Below the pieces are notes generated by a model. That model searched no databases. It saw nothing but the letters and a program-made list of their open reading frames with translations, and had not been told where the DNA came from. Made by a program: the position numbers and the translations under genes. 64,000 bases of DNA from Fasciolopsis buskii (lineage: Eukaryota > Platyhelminthes > Trematoda > Plagiorchiida > Fasciolidae). The DNA lies in NCBI GenBank assembly GCA_008360955.1, contig LUCM01001857.1, positions 320,065 through 384,064 of the forward strand. Direction: 5' to 3'. Each line of letters begins with the position of its first letter. Positions within the stretch are counted from its first letter, which is position 1. Positions 48,333 through 61,100 of the stretch are shown in pieces.

Positions 48333-49256
48333 GCTTGTTCGCTATCGTGTTTCTTTTTATCATTGTGTTTCTCGGCTAGAATACTATCCTCCGGGATGGG
48401 ACCAGTATCATTTCTCACCTTCCCCTCTCCAAGCAATCTTTCTGGGTGTAACTATTATTCATCCTTCCAGGTTCCTCGATCGAACTAACCGTGTACTGTG
48501 CACTATAATGAATGATGTTTTTCATGTATAAATCCTATCTTTATTCAGCCATCTTACACTTATTTTTACAAAGACATGGAAAACAGGGGATTTACAAGTT
48601 AGCACTCGGAGATCATGGAAATGTTACGCGAACAGATGAACGAACGATGGTTTACAAATGCTCCACTTGGCAGACGTAATGCTAAATGTCAAACGGTCGT
48701 AGTTCGGGCTTGCACCTGAAACGTCCATACCACTTCATTATGTGCGCGCTGACATAAGGCATTCACAATGGCTTACCACAACGCACTTATGTTGGTCCAC
48801 CTGATTTCCTTGCAAGAAATCAACGCGAAGGTATAATAAACTTCACGGAGAGAATTAGCGAAAATAGTGACCAGAAAAGATATTTATTTGCTGAAAATTT
48901 TGTCTATTTGGAGTGGTACCCTACTCTGATTTACCTGGCCAAAATCTGAGATCACGAATTGACAAACCAGGCAAATTAGAATTCATGTAAACCTATTATA
49001 GTCTCAAAAAAAACCAGAGACTTTATCAAAAAAATAGAAGATCGGATTGGCGTCATTCACTGGCCGCCGAGCTGTCACGTTTGTTGGTCACATCTTAAGT
49101 GATATCCTGGATAATGGGTAACGACTAATCACTATTCCGATTTCTGTTCTCCACTCAATCAGTTCTAGCTCTGGATTAGTACCGTCGGTCCGCAGTTGTT
49201 CAAAGAGAACAACCAAAGTTTGCAAGCACAAAATCACCACATACCTATGGGTTATT
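48333..49256. other. No gene assigned
   Basis: No recognisable frame. The first 200 bases may be the 3' end of the Penelope-like element; its boundary is not visible. Confidence 0.35.
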
Positions 49257-49581
49257 TCGCTTGCATATTTGCTCCCGAGTGATTGCCATTATTTCATCGT
49301 CCATCCTGGTTGCGTCTTCTTCGATCCATCTTGTTCAGTGCATTTCGCCCGATTAAGTTCATCGCGTTTTCGTGTCGAATCCGGACCGTTCATCCTGATC
49401 GGTTGGCTCAACTCACGTTATGGCCTTCTAAGTTTACATCACCGCACTATGTCGATTTGGCTCTGGTACCAGTGGGATAATGTGACCTCAATTTGATCTT
49501 GACCTCTGCACTTCTCGTCATCTGTCGAGATTGGGTTGCATTTACGCCTGTGTGTTGATCGCGATTTGTCTGGCACAGTCC
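49257..49581 (+). repeat. Dispersed repeat, copy B (inverted relative to copy A)
   Basis: Plus-strand partner of 23955-24300. It begins with CGCTTGCATATTTGCTCCCG and runs to about GCGATTTGTCTGGCA, after which the copies diverge abruptly. This copy lacks a ~24-base segment near 49440 that copy A has, so the shared frame (HFARLSSSRFRVESGPF, then ILIGWLNSRYG) changes phase after that point. It also differs by single bases such as TTCTTCGATCC versus TTCTTTGATCC. Confidence 0.85.
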
Positions 49582-50872
49582 ATCGTTGCGCAACCGCCGA
49601 TAGCCACTGAAACAGCTCTATCAGACTCAGACGTAATGTCGAATAAACCATCATTCCCTGGTATTCGCTATTTTCTTCCCGCACGAATAACTTACGAGAT
49701 ATTTTGGTACTAACCTTAATCCAAGTAATAGTCCTTAATGCTGTATTATATGGTTATTTCGACGGTTTTTTCAGCCTTTCTGAGGATATATTCGTTCGGA
49801 AAGTGTCAAGTAGTCCTGACTATCACCGCGGAATCAGCCATTTCATCAAACCTGTCTGTGGTGGTTCTACGTGCAAGTCACCTGATGCAGTCCAGATTTA
49901 CTGTGACCTGTGTACACAATCAACGTGCTGGCACACGAATGAGATGTACAAACGTGCCCCAAATGCCATTGGTCCGAAAATATTCCACCAATGACGGTTC
50001 TTCATGATTTATACACAAACATATAATTTGTCAATGAACTCGAAAGTATTATCCAGCAACAATTTCCTCCTCATTTTTCTATGCGTGCATAGTTGGGGTC
50101 CGAATCATTTCGGTTCGTACTGACAGCCTCCAACCGCACTTTAATGCCACCGTTCTAATTGGCTATTCCTAATTCGAACATCAATACTACATTGCCATTG
50201 ATGTAGTCACACGACAGACTTGCCCACGGCTCTTCACGATCATCTAAAGTGCCATCAAACCGTCTCAGCAGCATGAAGAATCAAAATGAATTTCACTATC
50301 CAAGCAAAGGACTAGCTAGTAAGCCCGAGGCTCGCATGACATACGAAGAATCCTACCCGCTCAATCAAATACCATGTAAGTTGGTTGAGTCTAAACTTAA
50401 ATGTGCTATGACAGCCGCAACGTACACAACCGTATCTGCCTGACTGTGAGAGAGGCGATAGGAACTGCTACTGGAACACTGCATTCGAGTTCTTGGTGAA
50501 GCAGAAGGTATTTCCGATATGCTTACTAATTGATGAAAGCACTATTAAAAGTCACAACACGGTTACCAAATTGACTGAATGATTAAAGCACAAGAGATTG
50601 GAAGACCACTTGTCATACGGCGCTGAGATAGCTCGTGCTTTTAGGGAAACGACAGGATGAACTGAAAAGGTTTTAAGATAGAGCATCATTGGCCAGGTCA
50701 TGAATCATATAACCAGAATAATTACTGATCATTGGTGACGTGAGATGGCCATAATTCTGGGTTAATTGCAGAAGAACCGTTAAAAAGTGGATGCATTCAG
50801 ATAGGATTTGCCTACTGGCTAACAAACTAACAGAGGAAATGGCGTATTTTGATAACTGCTTGAATAACTGAG
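49582..50872. other. No gene assigned
   Basis: Two overlapping plus frames (49704-50007) include a Cys-rich stretch (CGGSTCKSPDAVQIYCDLC) in one phase, too short to call a zinc finger. Otherwise nothing visible. Confidence 0.35.
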
Positions 50873-51012
50873 TGACTGACTGACTGACTGACTGACTGAC
50901 TGACTGACTGACTGACTGACTGACTGACTGACTGACTGACTGACTGACTGACTGACTGACTGACTGACTGACTGACTGACTGACTGACTGACTGACTGAC
51001 TGACTGACTGAC
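50873..51012. repeat. (TGAC)n tetranucleotide microsatellite, ~35 units
   Basis: An uninterrupted 140-base run of TGAC/ACTG, with degenerate flanking units to about 51050. The minus strand is open through it as Ser-Val-Ser-Gln repeats in more than one phase; those frames are artefacts of the tract. Confidence 0.98.
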
Positions 51013-51050
51013 CAACTGACTATCATTGGTGACTGACTTGCTGACTGACA

Positions 51051-51425
51051 AAATTACTATCGTTTTCTGGTGTCAAGTTATGCTTACGAGAAAACAGAAC
51101 AAATTCAGCCCTAATAATAAATATGATAAATTTGACACGGTATTTCTTTGAAAATCTCGTTCTGCTATTGACTATAAGGAGATGATCAGCGAAGCAGTAT
51201 GTATAATGATGAGTGCATTGGACGTCCACAACTACGGCTTCTCTTTATTTTTTCTCAGTTTACATTAGATTAAATTTTACGCATCTGCTACCTGGTAGAT
51301 TATTAAGTTGGCTCTACAGCCCTGAAAAAGTTAATGGAAACAGAATTCAAACAAGTCCCTCCAACAATTCTCGGTTATTTCCCCGGTTTTATATCTATTC
51401 CTTTTTGCACAAACAAGTACCTATG
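51051..51425. other. No gene assigned
   Basis: A plus-strand frame (51213-51479) runs into the SINE and is not supported as coding. Nothing else seen. Confidence 0.35.
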
Positions 51426-51612
51426 CCCGGCGGTGGCCAAGCGGATAAGGTCGCAACGTTTGAACGTGAAGGTTGCTAGTTTGGATCCGCTCACTGCCGG
51501 TTAACTTTCCCACATCGCAGCCCTCTGTTGGCCGCGACCTCTGTCCTGAAAACTGATGTACATTGTTATTTCATCAATGAAGGAAGTGAAAGATAATAGA
51601 TAAAAAAGATAA
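51426..51612 (+). mobile_element. tRNA-derived SINE, copy 4
   Basis: GGCGGTGGCCAAGCGGATAA carries the A box at 51428-51447. The B box is mutated to TAGTTTGGATCCG (consensus GGTTCGAATCC), so internal promotion is probably lost. The body retains CAGCCCTCTGTTGGCCGCGA and CATTGTTATTTCATCAATGA, and the tail AAGATAATAGATAAAAAAG. It is the only copy outside the 20.5-22.8 kb cluster and has the same orientation. Confidence 0.88.
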
Positions 51613-52659
51613 GTTCAGATGAACCGACTTAATAGTGTACGTGAAAATTAAACATGGCCATGATCCGTCCTCTGCCGGTAAAGGTAAATGCCACAGCATG
51701 CCTGAGTTCCTTACGTGAGATCAAGCGCTTTGGTTTATTAGGGCTTCTTTTCCAGTTCTTATTCACTAACTTCTCTGAATTACTTGATTTTAGTCACTGC
51801 ATCCTAGTGTACGATAAACTGCCCTGTGCACATACTCAGCCAAAAAATGAAATTTTTGTGAACCTACTGAATTTAGTTCACCATTAGTGTCTCTTAAAGA
51901 ACGAATTAAGAATTGCAGCAAGTGTTGCGGTTTCTCCAACCGGAAAGTTACAACTGGTTGTACCATTATAGAAACTAAAAATCAATTAAAATCTGTTTAC
52001 GTTATATATATATATGTCATTTTATTAAATCATCTAAGCTCGTCGACTGCAGTATGGCAAGGAGTGCTTCTTCCCAGAAGCGCTTAGTCGAGGAATAAGA
52101 AACAGCACTGTGTAGTCTCATTCAAGACATCGTTAACTAATCAAGACTTGTCACTTTTGCACAATCTTCGCGGAACGTGTTTATTGGGACATTTCTGGAG
52201 CACGAATGGGTTCCGATCATTTGCATCTATCAACCTTCTCTAAGTAGCCGAGAAGGATCAGTACCAGACAGAGAGTTAAATCCAGATCGTGTTCTCGGGG
52301 CAGCATCTTTGCAATACTTGTTGGGTTTGAACTTTACGAATTTCACTGACAAGAAGCTCGTCCTTTTCAATCCAACCCGATCAGATCCGTGGCTTAAACA
52401 AAAGAGACGGAACGCGGGTGTGACAACGAACAACTACCGTATTTATAAGCGCCATCAGCATCGTTCAGCGTTAAACATCAGGACATGCTCCACTGACCGC
52501 TGCCTTTTCACGGAGTTACAAATGGGCATAAAAAGAATGAAGCACAATTTGGATAGTCAGTGGACCCGAGGCCGTAGTAGCTGACACATCGAATACAGTC
52601 CAGCTGCACAAACGCACACACTTTCAATAGTGATCCGACAGAAAAAGATAATACTATCT
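51613..52659. other. No gene assigned
   Basis: A 135-codon plus frame at 52177-52584 has no family motif and overlaps a minus frame at 52433-52230. Its last third is Arg/His/Lys-rich (RKRRNAGV-like), which alone is not evidence of function. Confidence 0.3.
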
Positions 52660-53100
52660 GCACAGTTTACGATTCGCAGTTACCCCTCCAATGTCTCCAG
52701 CCAAGTAATTGGTGGGTCTTTCGGACTCCAGTCACGAAGACGTGAGACACCTATTTCATCTCACTCCACATTACCACGGCATTTATTGACCTCCATGTGA
52801 TTTCTTCCACTCCGGAGAAGGAACAAAAAATAGGGCACAATATCGCAGACGACTGTTCATCGTGAGCAACATGTGACACAAACGACGAAGTCTACTGAGC
52901 TGGATGCTCTGTTATACTGTTCTCTGACCGGGTCACCAATACTTGGTTTCTAACATGCAAGTTGCTGACGCGGTCACTCTGTCCGATCCTAGCAATGCGA
53001 AGCAAACATCGATGAGCGAGCACGTTCAAGCGATATCTCCAGTGTGTTAATTCCGTGTTTAAAAACAATACAACGAAACCGAACACACTGTCGGAAAACA
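52660..53100 (-). mobile_element. RTE-like LINE, C-terminal remnant
   Basis: On the minus strand from about 53060: WRYRLNVLAHRCLLRIARIG, then DRVSNLHVRNQVL and SENSITEHPAQ to 52892. The family pattern is R-L-VFDHRCLRRIARI-W-DRVSN-EVR-RVLG, with the following block LRWLGHVLRM-RLPRRA. Here the latter is eroded to SHVAHDEQSSAILC. Further on come EEITWRSINAVVM and finally RDWSPKDPPITWLETLEG near 52740-52690, the very conserved C-terminal GWGPRDPPTRWLETLGDMA. Stops and a missing upstream RT show it is a 5'-truncated or fragmented copy. It belongs to the same broad family as 18.05-18.7 kb. Confidence 0.82.
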
Positions 53101-56100
53101 GCAGATCGTTGTCACAAGAGGATCAGTCCAGTGTACGCCGCTCGAGCCTTGGATATAAGCGTGCTCACTCCTACTACAGAGCCATCGTCCTTCCTCACGC
53201 AACCGCCGAGTTAACTGCACCGGTCAGCAATCGTTAGTCGTTCTCTGTCCAGTAGCCTCTTCTGGCAAAATAAGTCCGCTGGCTGACTTTTAGTCAAGGC
53301 ATTCTTAATTTTCATCACCGGAAAATGCTGTTGTCTTGCCAAGGTAAGAACTATGAAATTTGGTAAAATTTAATAACCTCAATTTCTTGTCAGATATCGA
53401 GAAAGAGGGACGACGACCGAAGTTAAGGAGGAGATATTTCTTTTTTGTGTATTGGTAGATATTCAGGCTAAGACCGGAAGAAGTATTAAGCCATAGTGGC
53501 AGGTTTACGTTGAAATCTTGTTTAAGCAATTCGGTTCTGGATGAATTCCATGTAGTGTGTAGTAGGCGAGGTCTTCGGCCTGATTGGAGGCGAGTGGTTA
53601 CAAGGCAGCCAAGAATTACGATGCATATATGCACAAATTCACATTCAAGCATTAAAACTAATATCCATTGTGTGAAAGCCACTCATATTTGCAGTGGGTG
53701 GGTCCTACCGTGCTTTACTGGTTCCTTCTTCGATCACCGGCGCTCGCGAGCGTTAATAGATTCATACCGCAAAAAGGTATGAGGTGCCCCAGAAGAAGGT
53801 ACTAACTCCCAGTTTGATAAACCAGGTGTTGTGGAAATGCTCTAGTCAGGTCGTGGCTTTGTAAGTTCTCGTCACATGCATGAAGTCACAGTTAAAGGCT
53901 CAAAAACTGGACTTTTCATTGTCATTCTTCAGCCATCCTTGCCACAACGATGCTTCCCAGAATTCCGTGCTGTCCTCTAAAAACTCCTTGTTCATTTATT
54001 ATACCGAACAAGTTATTGAATTTGAACTCTTTTATTAAACAGTTTCTTTCACCACATAAAAAATTAATCCCATCAATCCACTTAAGTTAGTACAATCGTG
54101 TTATCTTAGTCCAGACGACTCCACTGATCTTCGGATGTCTTCATTTCAGTGACTTCATTCATTTTAGATGCGACCACAATCAACCAACCTACCAAATTGC
54201 AGACACTATGCACAAACTGAGTTAGTAATTGACGCCCGTCGTGGTATGAATCAAATTCAGTCCCCGGATATTAAGGATAATATTCATGACGACCCCCAAA
54301 AGCTCTGCCGGTAGAGGTACCTACCAGAAAACTTCAGTTCCAATGTGAAGATCACCTCGAAATGCAAGGCAAATAATGGAACTCATGAAGGAGGAAGGTT
54401 ATTGTGACGCAGAGTAGTATGGCTTCATTGCTAGCTGTGACCATATCAAGCGGCTGATCCGAATTTGGGCAATTTCAGAATAAAATAAATACATAAACTG
54501 CCATTGGTCCGTGGGGAATTCGTCTACCATATCCCGGTCTCATTTTCATGTACTGAATTACATAATAGAAATAAACTGTAGGACTGATGAACTTCTAGTT
54601 ACATCATTTACTTCAGTTAGATATGTGATGCTGAAGTTTGCTAACGTATCATGCGTTTTATCTCAAATGGGCTTAATTTGCGTTCGTGTACTGACTTGCA
54701 ACCCATGCAATAAGAACAACTAAAACCAAAGGTACTTAGTGACGAATCCGAGGTCATTGTGGAATAGTTTATTTACCTAATTGTAAAACGGTATTCTGGT
54801 TAGCTGACTGATTGCATTTACTTGTGCTTAGGCTCACTCACGAGTTTCCCCTCAGGCAGCTCCCGACTGGTTCATTTCTGCAGCTGTGAGGAGTCGCCAG
54901 GCTGTATCGTGTTGGGTCGCGTGGGCACCATATACAGTCCGGCCCAATGAAACTTTCGCCACAGTTAATATCTAGCTGATATTATTGTAACAGCAAATCT
55001 AAGAAAATACCGCAAGTCAACTAAGCGCGTCACTCGACGCGAGCAAGAAGATCTCTCGTAATGCAAACCCAAGCTGAGGTAAGGTTCTTTATAGAAAAGT
55101 CGAACATCTTATGGTTTAACCTCTTTCAGATTAATAAGATGGTATCATTAGGAATTAGGCGAATTGATTCGATGTTCTGTGCTTTCTATTTTTTAAGGGA
55201 CGTTTTGGAAGTAACTCGGATAGACCTGTTGTTCCGCATGCTAATCTCCGTTATAAACTTCCCTTTCGCGATCCAAGTCCGTTTGGATTTTGTGAACAAC
55301 AGTGACTTCTGACATATTGGGCTAGAGAAGAACATGTTAAGCTTTCAAGTTTTGCAATAACAACTTGGTCCATGAAACTATTATATCACAATAAATCAGC
55401 TCAGGGAGCTAATTATATTACGTTTCAGCATCAAATGGATTCAACTTCCGTTACCCCAAATAAGATCACATCCACTGCTCATTAGGTGGCAGATGACAAC
55501 TTACTGTCTCGCGGATCCTTGCCACACCTAATTTATTGAAACCATGTCTCGCGAAGTTTCAGGGCCGTAGTTGTCTGTTCTGTTTCCTCTCTAGCTCTAT
55601 AGGCTTTAGCTGTCCTGGGACACGGTCCAACCATTATATTCAAGAGTCATACTTGAATTTCCATCAAGAGAAATGATTAGGAATGCTGAACCTATTCAAA
55701 AAACCACATGGATCATGTTTTAATAATAATGTTTCAGCAACAATACTGGTACTTCGGCACTTCAGAGTGAAACACAGTACCATCTCCCATTTTGTCTACA
55801 AATGTTTCATTACTCTTTCTCAATGCTCCTCAACCCTCTCCATATCTTTGCTTCTGAAAGATTCCAAAACTCTTCCTGGGTGCTGTCGACTAGTAGTCAT
55901 GGCTACTCCGTACTGTTGAGTGATTTATCCATCAGACCGAGTGATCAAAGCCTGTGTGAAAAGTTTGCGTAGAAGGAACTCCCATATCCCGATCGTCAAC
56001 TACACTTTTCCTTTCGCTTCCTCCAGAGTCAACATGTACAGGAATTGCATGGTTCCCTGTGAAGTGTGCATCCTCACCTACCAAGACTGGTTCTCAGATT

Positions 56101-58088
56101 ACTTTCTCAGCACCATTTCACGAATCGTCACAAGATTCGTTTGACGTAATTTGCCTCCCATTCTGAACGAGGTAGTGAGTGTACTCGTTTGGGAACCGAA
56201 ATGCGGACAGGTTCGTAAGCAGGAGCCTATGCAATACGATAAGATTTGCAAGGCTGTTGAGTCAAAAGATAATACAAAGTTTACGAAATTTTGCAGGATT
56301 AACTGACCAAATCATGCAGAAACTTCAAGGGATGTTTTGTCCTATATATACTGTGCAAATTCACTGGTTTCTTCGAACTCAGATCGGTTTCTCCGCTTCA
56401 CAAGCAAGCGGATGGTAATTCTAACTGAAACGGCTCCCATGCCGTTAATAATAAATACGTGATATCACAAGAAAGGTTCTAATGACGCATTTATTCCCTG
56501 AACACGCTTGAATGTAATGACTTCCGGAGGTTTGATGTTTAAATCAGATACGGTCAGTGAAAGCTGGCTTAATAGGAAACGACAATACAGAATGGATTAA
56601 TAAGGTATTGAACATTTCCGCAGAATTGAAACAAAGAGGATGCATTTTGGATGAGTATAATATACTACTTCTTTCTGGATAAGACATGACAATTAATCCC
56701 TTATCTCCATTGTGGGGGACCGTCCGCTGGTTTTGGAACTGACAGAGAGTGTTGATTTGAAGGCAACACGGAAAAAGCTTTGCCGTAGAACTGAGAAGAC
56801 TAGAGACATGAAAATGGTCGACAAGTTTCAGTTGGAGCGCCTTTGTACAAACCGGTATCATTAAGCGCATTCATTGATAAGTGAATGATTTCAGTTGTAC
56901 ATGAGTCTCTTCATCTCCCAGGAACTCCGTTTCTGATTAACTGAGACCAATCTTGGTTTGTGGTCATGAAACTGAAGACCATCTAATTAAATTCAGGTGC
57001 AATCGTCACAAAAGCGCACCCCTAAGACATTGATTAGGGATCCAAACATGGTCCCAGTAGACCATGAGTGGTGGCGACCATGATCATTGCTAGTAGCCAT
57101 CCCGGTGATCGGTGGTGGAGGTAAGCTTCGCAATCATCAGACCACTAGTTGATAGGGTTTTCGGTGTCTCATTGTCAACGCGTATGAAAACGGCTGCCGT
57201 GCATAATCTGTTTTCAAAAAAGAAAAATTTGCCCCAGACACCACCGGTTTCTGTTGCAACCGTTTTTCCAGAGAGATATTGTTCACGCATCCAACTGCGT
57301 GGTTGGATTGCATATTTTTCGTTGTGTAGAGTGCCACCTTGATTCACGATGAAACAAGCCCAATTATGGTTTTGAATAATGAGAAATACTCAAATACATA
57401 CTGTAAGAAAATAATTCGTAAATCGCTTAGAATGTCCTGCGTACTGAAGAAACACTGGACCTGAGAGGTGTAGCACTAGACTATTATTTTGAAAGTATCT
57501 ATTCTGTCAGATATTCGTGGACGGATCAGTCTTCACTCTAAATTTAAACCTTCCACAACTTGGCAAATTGTTTTAGAAGAAATATCTAATAGCATATTTT
57601 TTCCTTCTTCAGAGTTCCCACCGCGCTGGCGATAGATTCATGAAAAAGTGCTTAGCATTTCCTTGATATGATTGGCACGATACGGTAAGGCATAAAGTTG
57701 AAATAGTGGCAAATGCTGCGGTTGATCCAATCCAAGACTCCGGTATTTATAGACAGTGAGAAAATCACGGGAACCGTAAATAAATTTAAAATTTCTGCCA
57801 AAAAAGAAATGGCAAGAAACAGTTTATTTCGTACTAGCACTAATGAGCTAATGTTTCGGTGACCACCAACAAACTTTTTTGAGGCTGTTTTCAATCGAAC
57901 TGTCCAGAAGTTTGTGTACGCGCTTTGTACGTGAGTAAGCGCGGAATGTCATTGGTTGTTTACCTTTGGACCAGTGACGGTCGCTGTCGCTGGTCCCGTT
58001 CGTCGGAGAACAGCCGCGGTTCTGATTGCTCGGTTAGAATGGCTATAAGAGGACAAGAGGCTATTACGCACCACATCACGTGAACCAG
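53101..58088. other. No gene assigned
   Basis: Five kilobases without a recognised family. Two contiguous plus frames at 55683-55919 and 55920-56144 share one phase and are separated by a single TGA, giving 153 sense codons with one stop; no motif is visible. A 125-codon minus frame (53682-53305) follows the RTE remnant upstream but does not look like RT. Three overlapping frames at 57090-57347 on both strands are typical of a stop-poor patch. Confidence 0.35.
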
Positions 58089-58193
58089 GCAAGTTGACTA
58101 TGCATAACCAAATGAAGTTTGAACAAGTGTGTGATCTAGGCGGGCTTGAGCCATTAATATCTGCTCCCTTAGTGACTGGAGAAGACCAAGAAG
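58089..58193 (+). CDS. Weak candidate exon with armadillo-like peptide
   Basis: The plus strand is open from an AG at 58087-58088 to GAAG/GTATGT at 58193/58194, a good donor. The peptide KLTMHNQMKFEQVCDLGGLE and PLISAPLVTGEDQE contains GGLEPLI, a word typical of armadillo repeats (GGLEPLV/I), but the rest of a repeat is not visible. The acceptor is poor. The minus strand is equally open here, with its own plausible acceptor (TTCTTGGTCTTCTCCAG before 58175) and donor (AAG/GTAAAC at 57964), so the strand is unresolved. Confidence 0.2.
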
Positions 58194-61100
58194 GTATGTA
58201 ATTCGTGCTAACCAGTAGATAGGGCATGGATACAGTGGAAGAACCATGCCACATGGCCTCTGGGGCCCATCACTTGTGGGAAGAAGGAACAGTGAATGGT
58301 GACCGTGAAACTTGGATTGGGCTCAAACTACATTAGTTCCCAATGGATTGGCTGTTTGCAGTAATTGTGTTTGAATTCATAGTACAGAATTTGGCCATTC
58401 GCAATAAAGCACGGATACGGACCACCAGACCGCACTAGAACGATTCTGATTCATGCTGTGAAACTGAAGACGGCGAGAGGCCCACAGCGGCTGGAAGATA
58501 TGTCACCTTCGGGGTTTATTGACAAATCATGTTTTCTATGCAAAACAGGAGAAATCCCGACTGGCGGAATGCATTCGGTCCAACGCGATTCGATGCATAT
58601 TTAAACTTCACGATCGCCTCTCACCAAGATTCATATAAGCTGCTTGCATATGGAAGCTACGACTAAGCTGTACCGGGTTGTATCGCGTGACTTGCGCGTA
58701 GATTCACCACAGGGTTGCAATCACACGGGCAGCAGCAAATTGGCGTCCTCCACCGAAACTGCGATTTAGTTCAATGGAGTTGAAGTCGCGGTTGTGCGTA
58801 TTTAACTGCTCTCACGTCCTCGGCAATGCATCCATTCTAGATATCCAACTTCCCTGTTGGATAAAAGTACAAGCTTTTGGTTCTCTTGGTCAAAAACACA
58901 CGTTTCATTATGATGGCGTAATTAGCTGGCTTACTAGCCATTTTGATACTATTTCTCACCAACCGACTTGTGCCCGCTAACCTGTTCCGTTTGTGTATTC
59001 CGACATCCGTCGATAGAAAACAAAGCACATTGCGGACTAAAGGTGCTTGTTTGGAATTTACGTCCCTGAGATGGCTTACTAGAAATCGGTTCATTTTCAC
59101 TGTCCAGTAGTGCATCATCACTCGCAAAAATTAGGAGCTACACGGCGATTTGCTTCCTCTATTCGTTTATTCTAGTCTTTTTAGGAATCATAAATGTTCG
59201 GAATATCCCAAAGTTCTGATAATGACTCTAATCCCGTGGAAAATGAGTTGATTACGTCAATATCTCTGCCCGCTTAAAAGTCAGTTCCATGACCTAATAA
59301 GCAACAATTCATTGAGTGCTGGAAGTTTGGAGTTGTGATTACGTAATAGCGTTTTGAGAAGTAATATCAGGTTAACTTTTTTTCGCAATGTTCTTGGCCA
59401 TTGATGATCATGAAGTTGGGCTTTGACTATCGGGAAAAAGCTTTCGTCATAACATTAATAGGCCACTTCGGAATGTCTTCAGACTGCCGTTGTGTATGGA
59501 GTAGGTTCGTCCGGCTGAAGTCCACGATACGAGAACTGGTTGCGAACTGATAACATTTGAGGCAGAATCAATCAAGCCACGATTTTCACGGCCGTCCTAG
59601 TTCATCTTCCGATTGTATCGTAGAGGTGGTTTGCAGCTGGGGTCGCGTGATTTTAGGTTGGTCTGAATCTGTGAGCCATTTCGTGTATTTCGACGCACAT
59701 TTCAGGGGTAACTGTTACTTTTTCATTGTCTCCCTCTTCAACATATCCAGGGATAAGATATTTCTGGTTCGTTATCAAATAAATGTCACTGAATCTTTTT
59801 GTAGGTTATTGCAGTAGAGCTTGAGAATTTTGAGCATTGATCTGTCCTTATCGATTGCTGCATTGTCCATATTTGCTGAAACTTGCCTACTCAAAAGATC
59901 ATTATTGTTAGGAGAATGTCCTATAAAGGTCAGATTGTTTTGCCCATGCGACTGGTATGAGTAGTACGGAATGTTAACATGGTGTAACATTTGTTTCCTT
60001 TCTGTCACAATGAAATTCCGTTTATTTCTTTCTGCTATGCCAACAAACATGGCGGGGTGAAGCATAGACTAAATCGACTGAGAGCTCCAAGCTGCCTACT
60101 AATCAGAGAGAATGATGTAAGTTGTTTCCTTGTATTCATTGACGTTTTGGAAGGCACGCTAGTGACGGTTTGTCTCGACACGTTTCATGTTCACATCAAT
60201 TCGTCAGTAAACATGAGAAGCTGGCTAGGTGATTAACCGACTGCCCAATCAGTAAAGTCTCAACGATCAAATGAGAAGTACTGTTGTACACGAGGTCGTC
60301 CAGCTAGTGTGCTTTTGAAGAGCAAAACTTGACCACTCATGTGATAGCTTTTCGGGCTACCGGTTTAACAATGGTTTTATGCGATCCCAATCAAGAATTG
60401 TGGTGATAAATATTGTTTCACAGGTGTGATAAATGTTTCGCGTGTAAAAAATCAGCTCCGTTAGGTACTTATCAGGATCATAGTTCGTGCACAAACTGTT
60501 ATTGTTACTGGCAGTATGTGGTGATCAAGCTATCCAGGTTATTTGCAAGTTACTGGGTCAGTACCAATAATGGAGAGCCCAGGTCGCGCCTACTATCAGA
60601 TCGGGCTGCGCAAGGTCACACTAAACTTAACGAAGTACGATCAAATGAAGTGTTGGTAATGGACATCACCGGGGATCAATAGGATAAACCAAATTTCACT
60701 GTTTGTTCCAGAGTTGGTAACATCACGCGGTGTACACAAAATGCGAGCCAACTGACAGAGATCACGAAAATCAATCAAAACAACGGTTACCAAAATGATT
60801 TTCACCAAGTTTTCTTGGGTCTATCTCTGATGTCTTGTTTAATATAACGGATATGTGAAGTTGCATGAACAGTTTTTCTAGATTCTGCGGTCCTAAAACT
60901 TGGTGAGAAAGAAACTAATGGAAGGTGTTACAGGATGCTGTCTTCTATTGTAATCTTCCCGGTTCAGAGAAGAAAGAACAAAACTAAATTACTGCTTCGG
61001 AGTGGCTGCATGCGTCAAGGAAAAAAACGGCTAATCTATTTCACCTTCACCAACTCTTTTGCTGGGCCAGCTCATTGTGGCAGTCGTGGATCAGTCCCTA

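Noticed and set aside
2649..51012. CRISPR-like arrays among the repeats
   Set aside because: The repeated tracts are simple microsatellites with no unique spacers, and the sequence is eukaryotic.
50673..51051. Long Ser-Val-Ser-Gln repeat frames on the minus strand
   Set aside because: They are translations of the TGAC microsatellite, which has no stop in several phases.
52177..52584. 135-codon plus-strand gene
   Set aside because: No family motif, no splice or start context, and it overlaps an equally open minus-strand frame.
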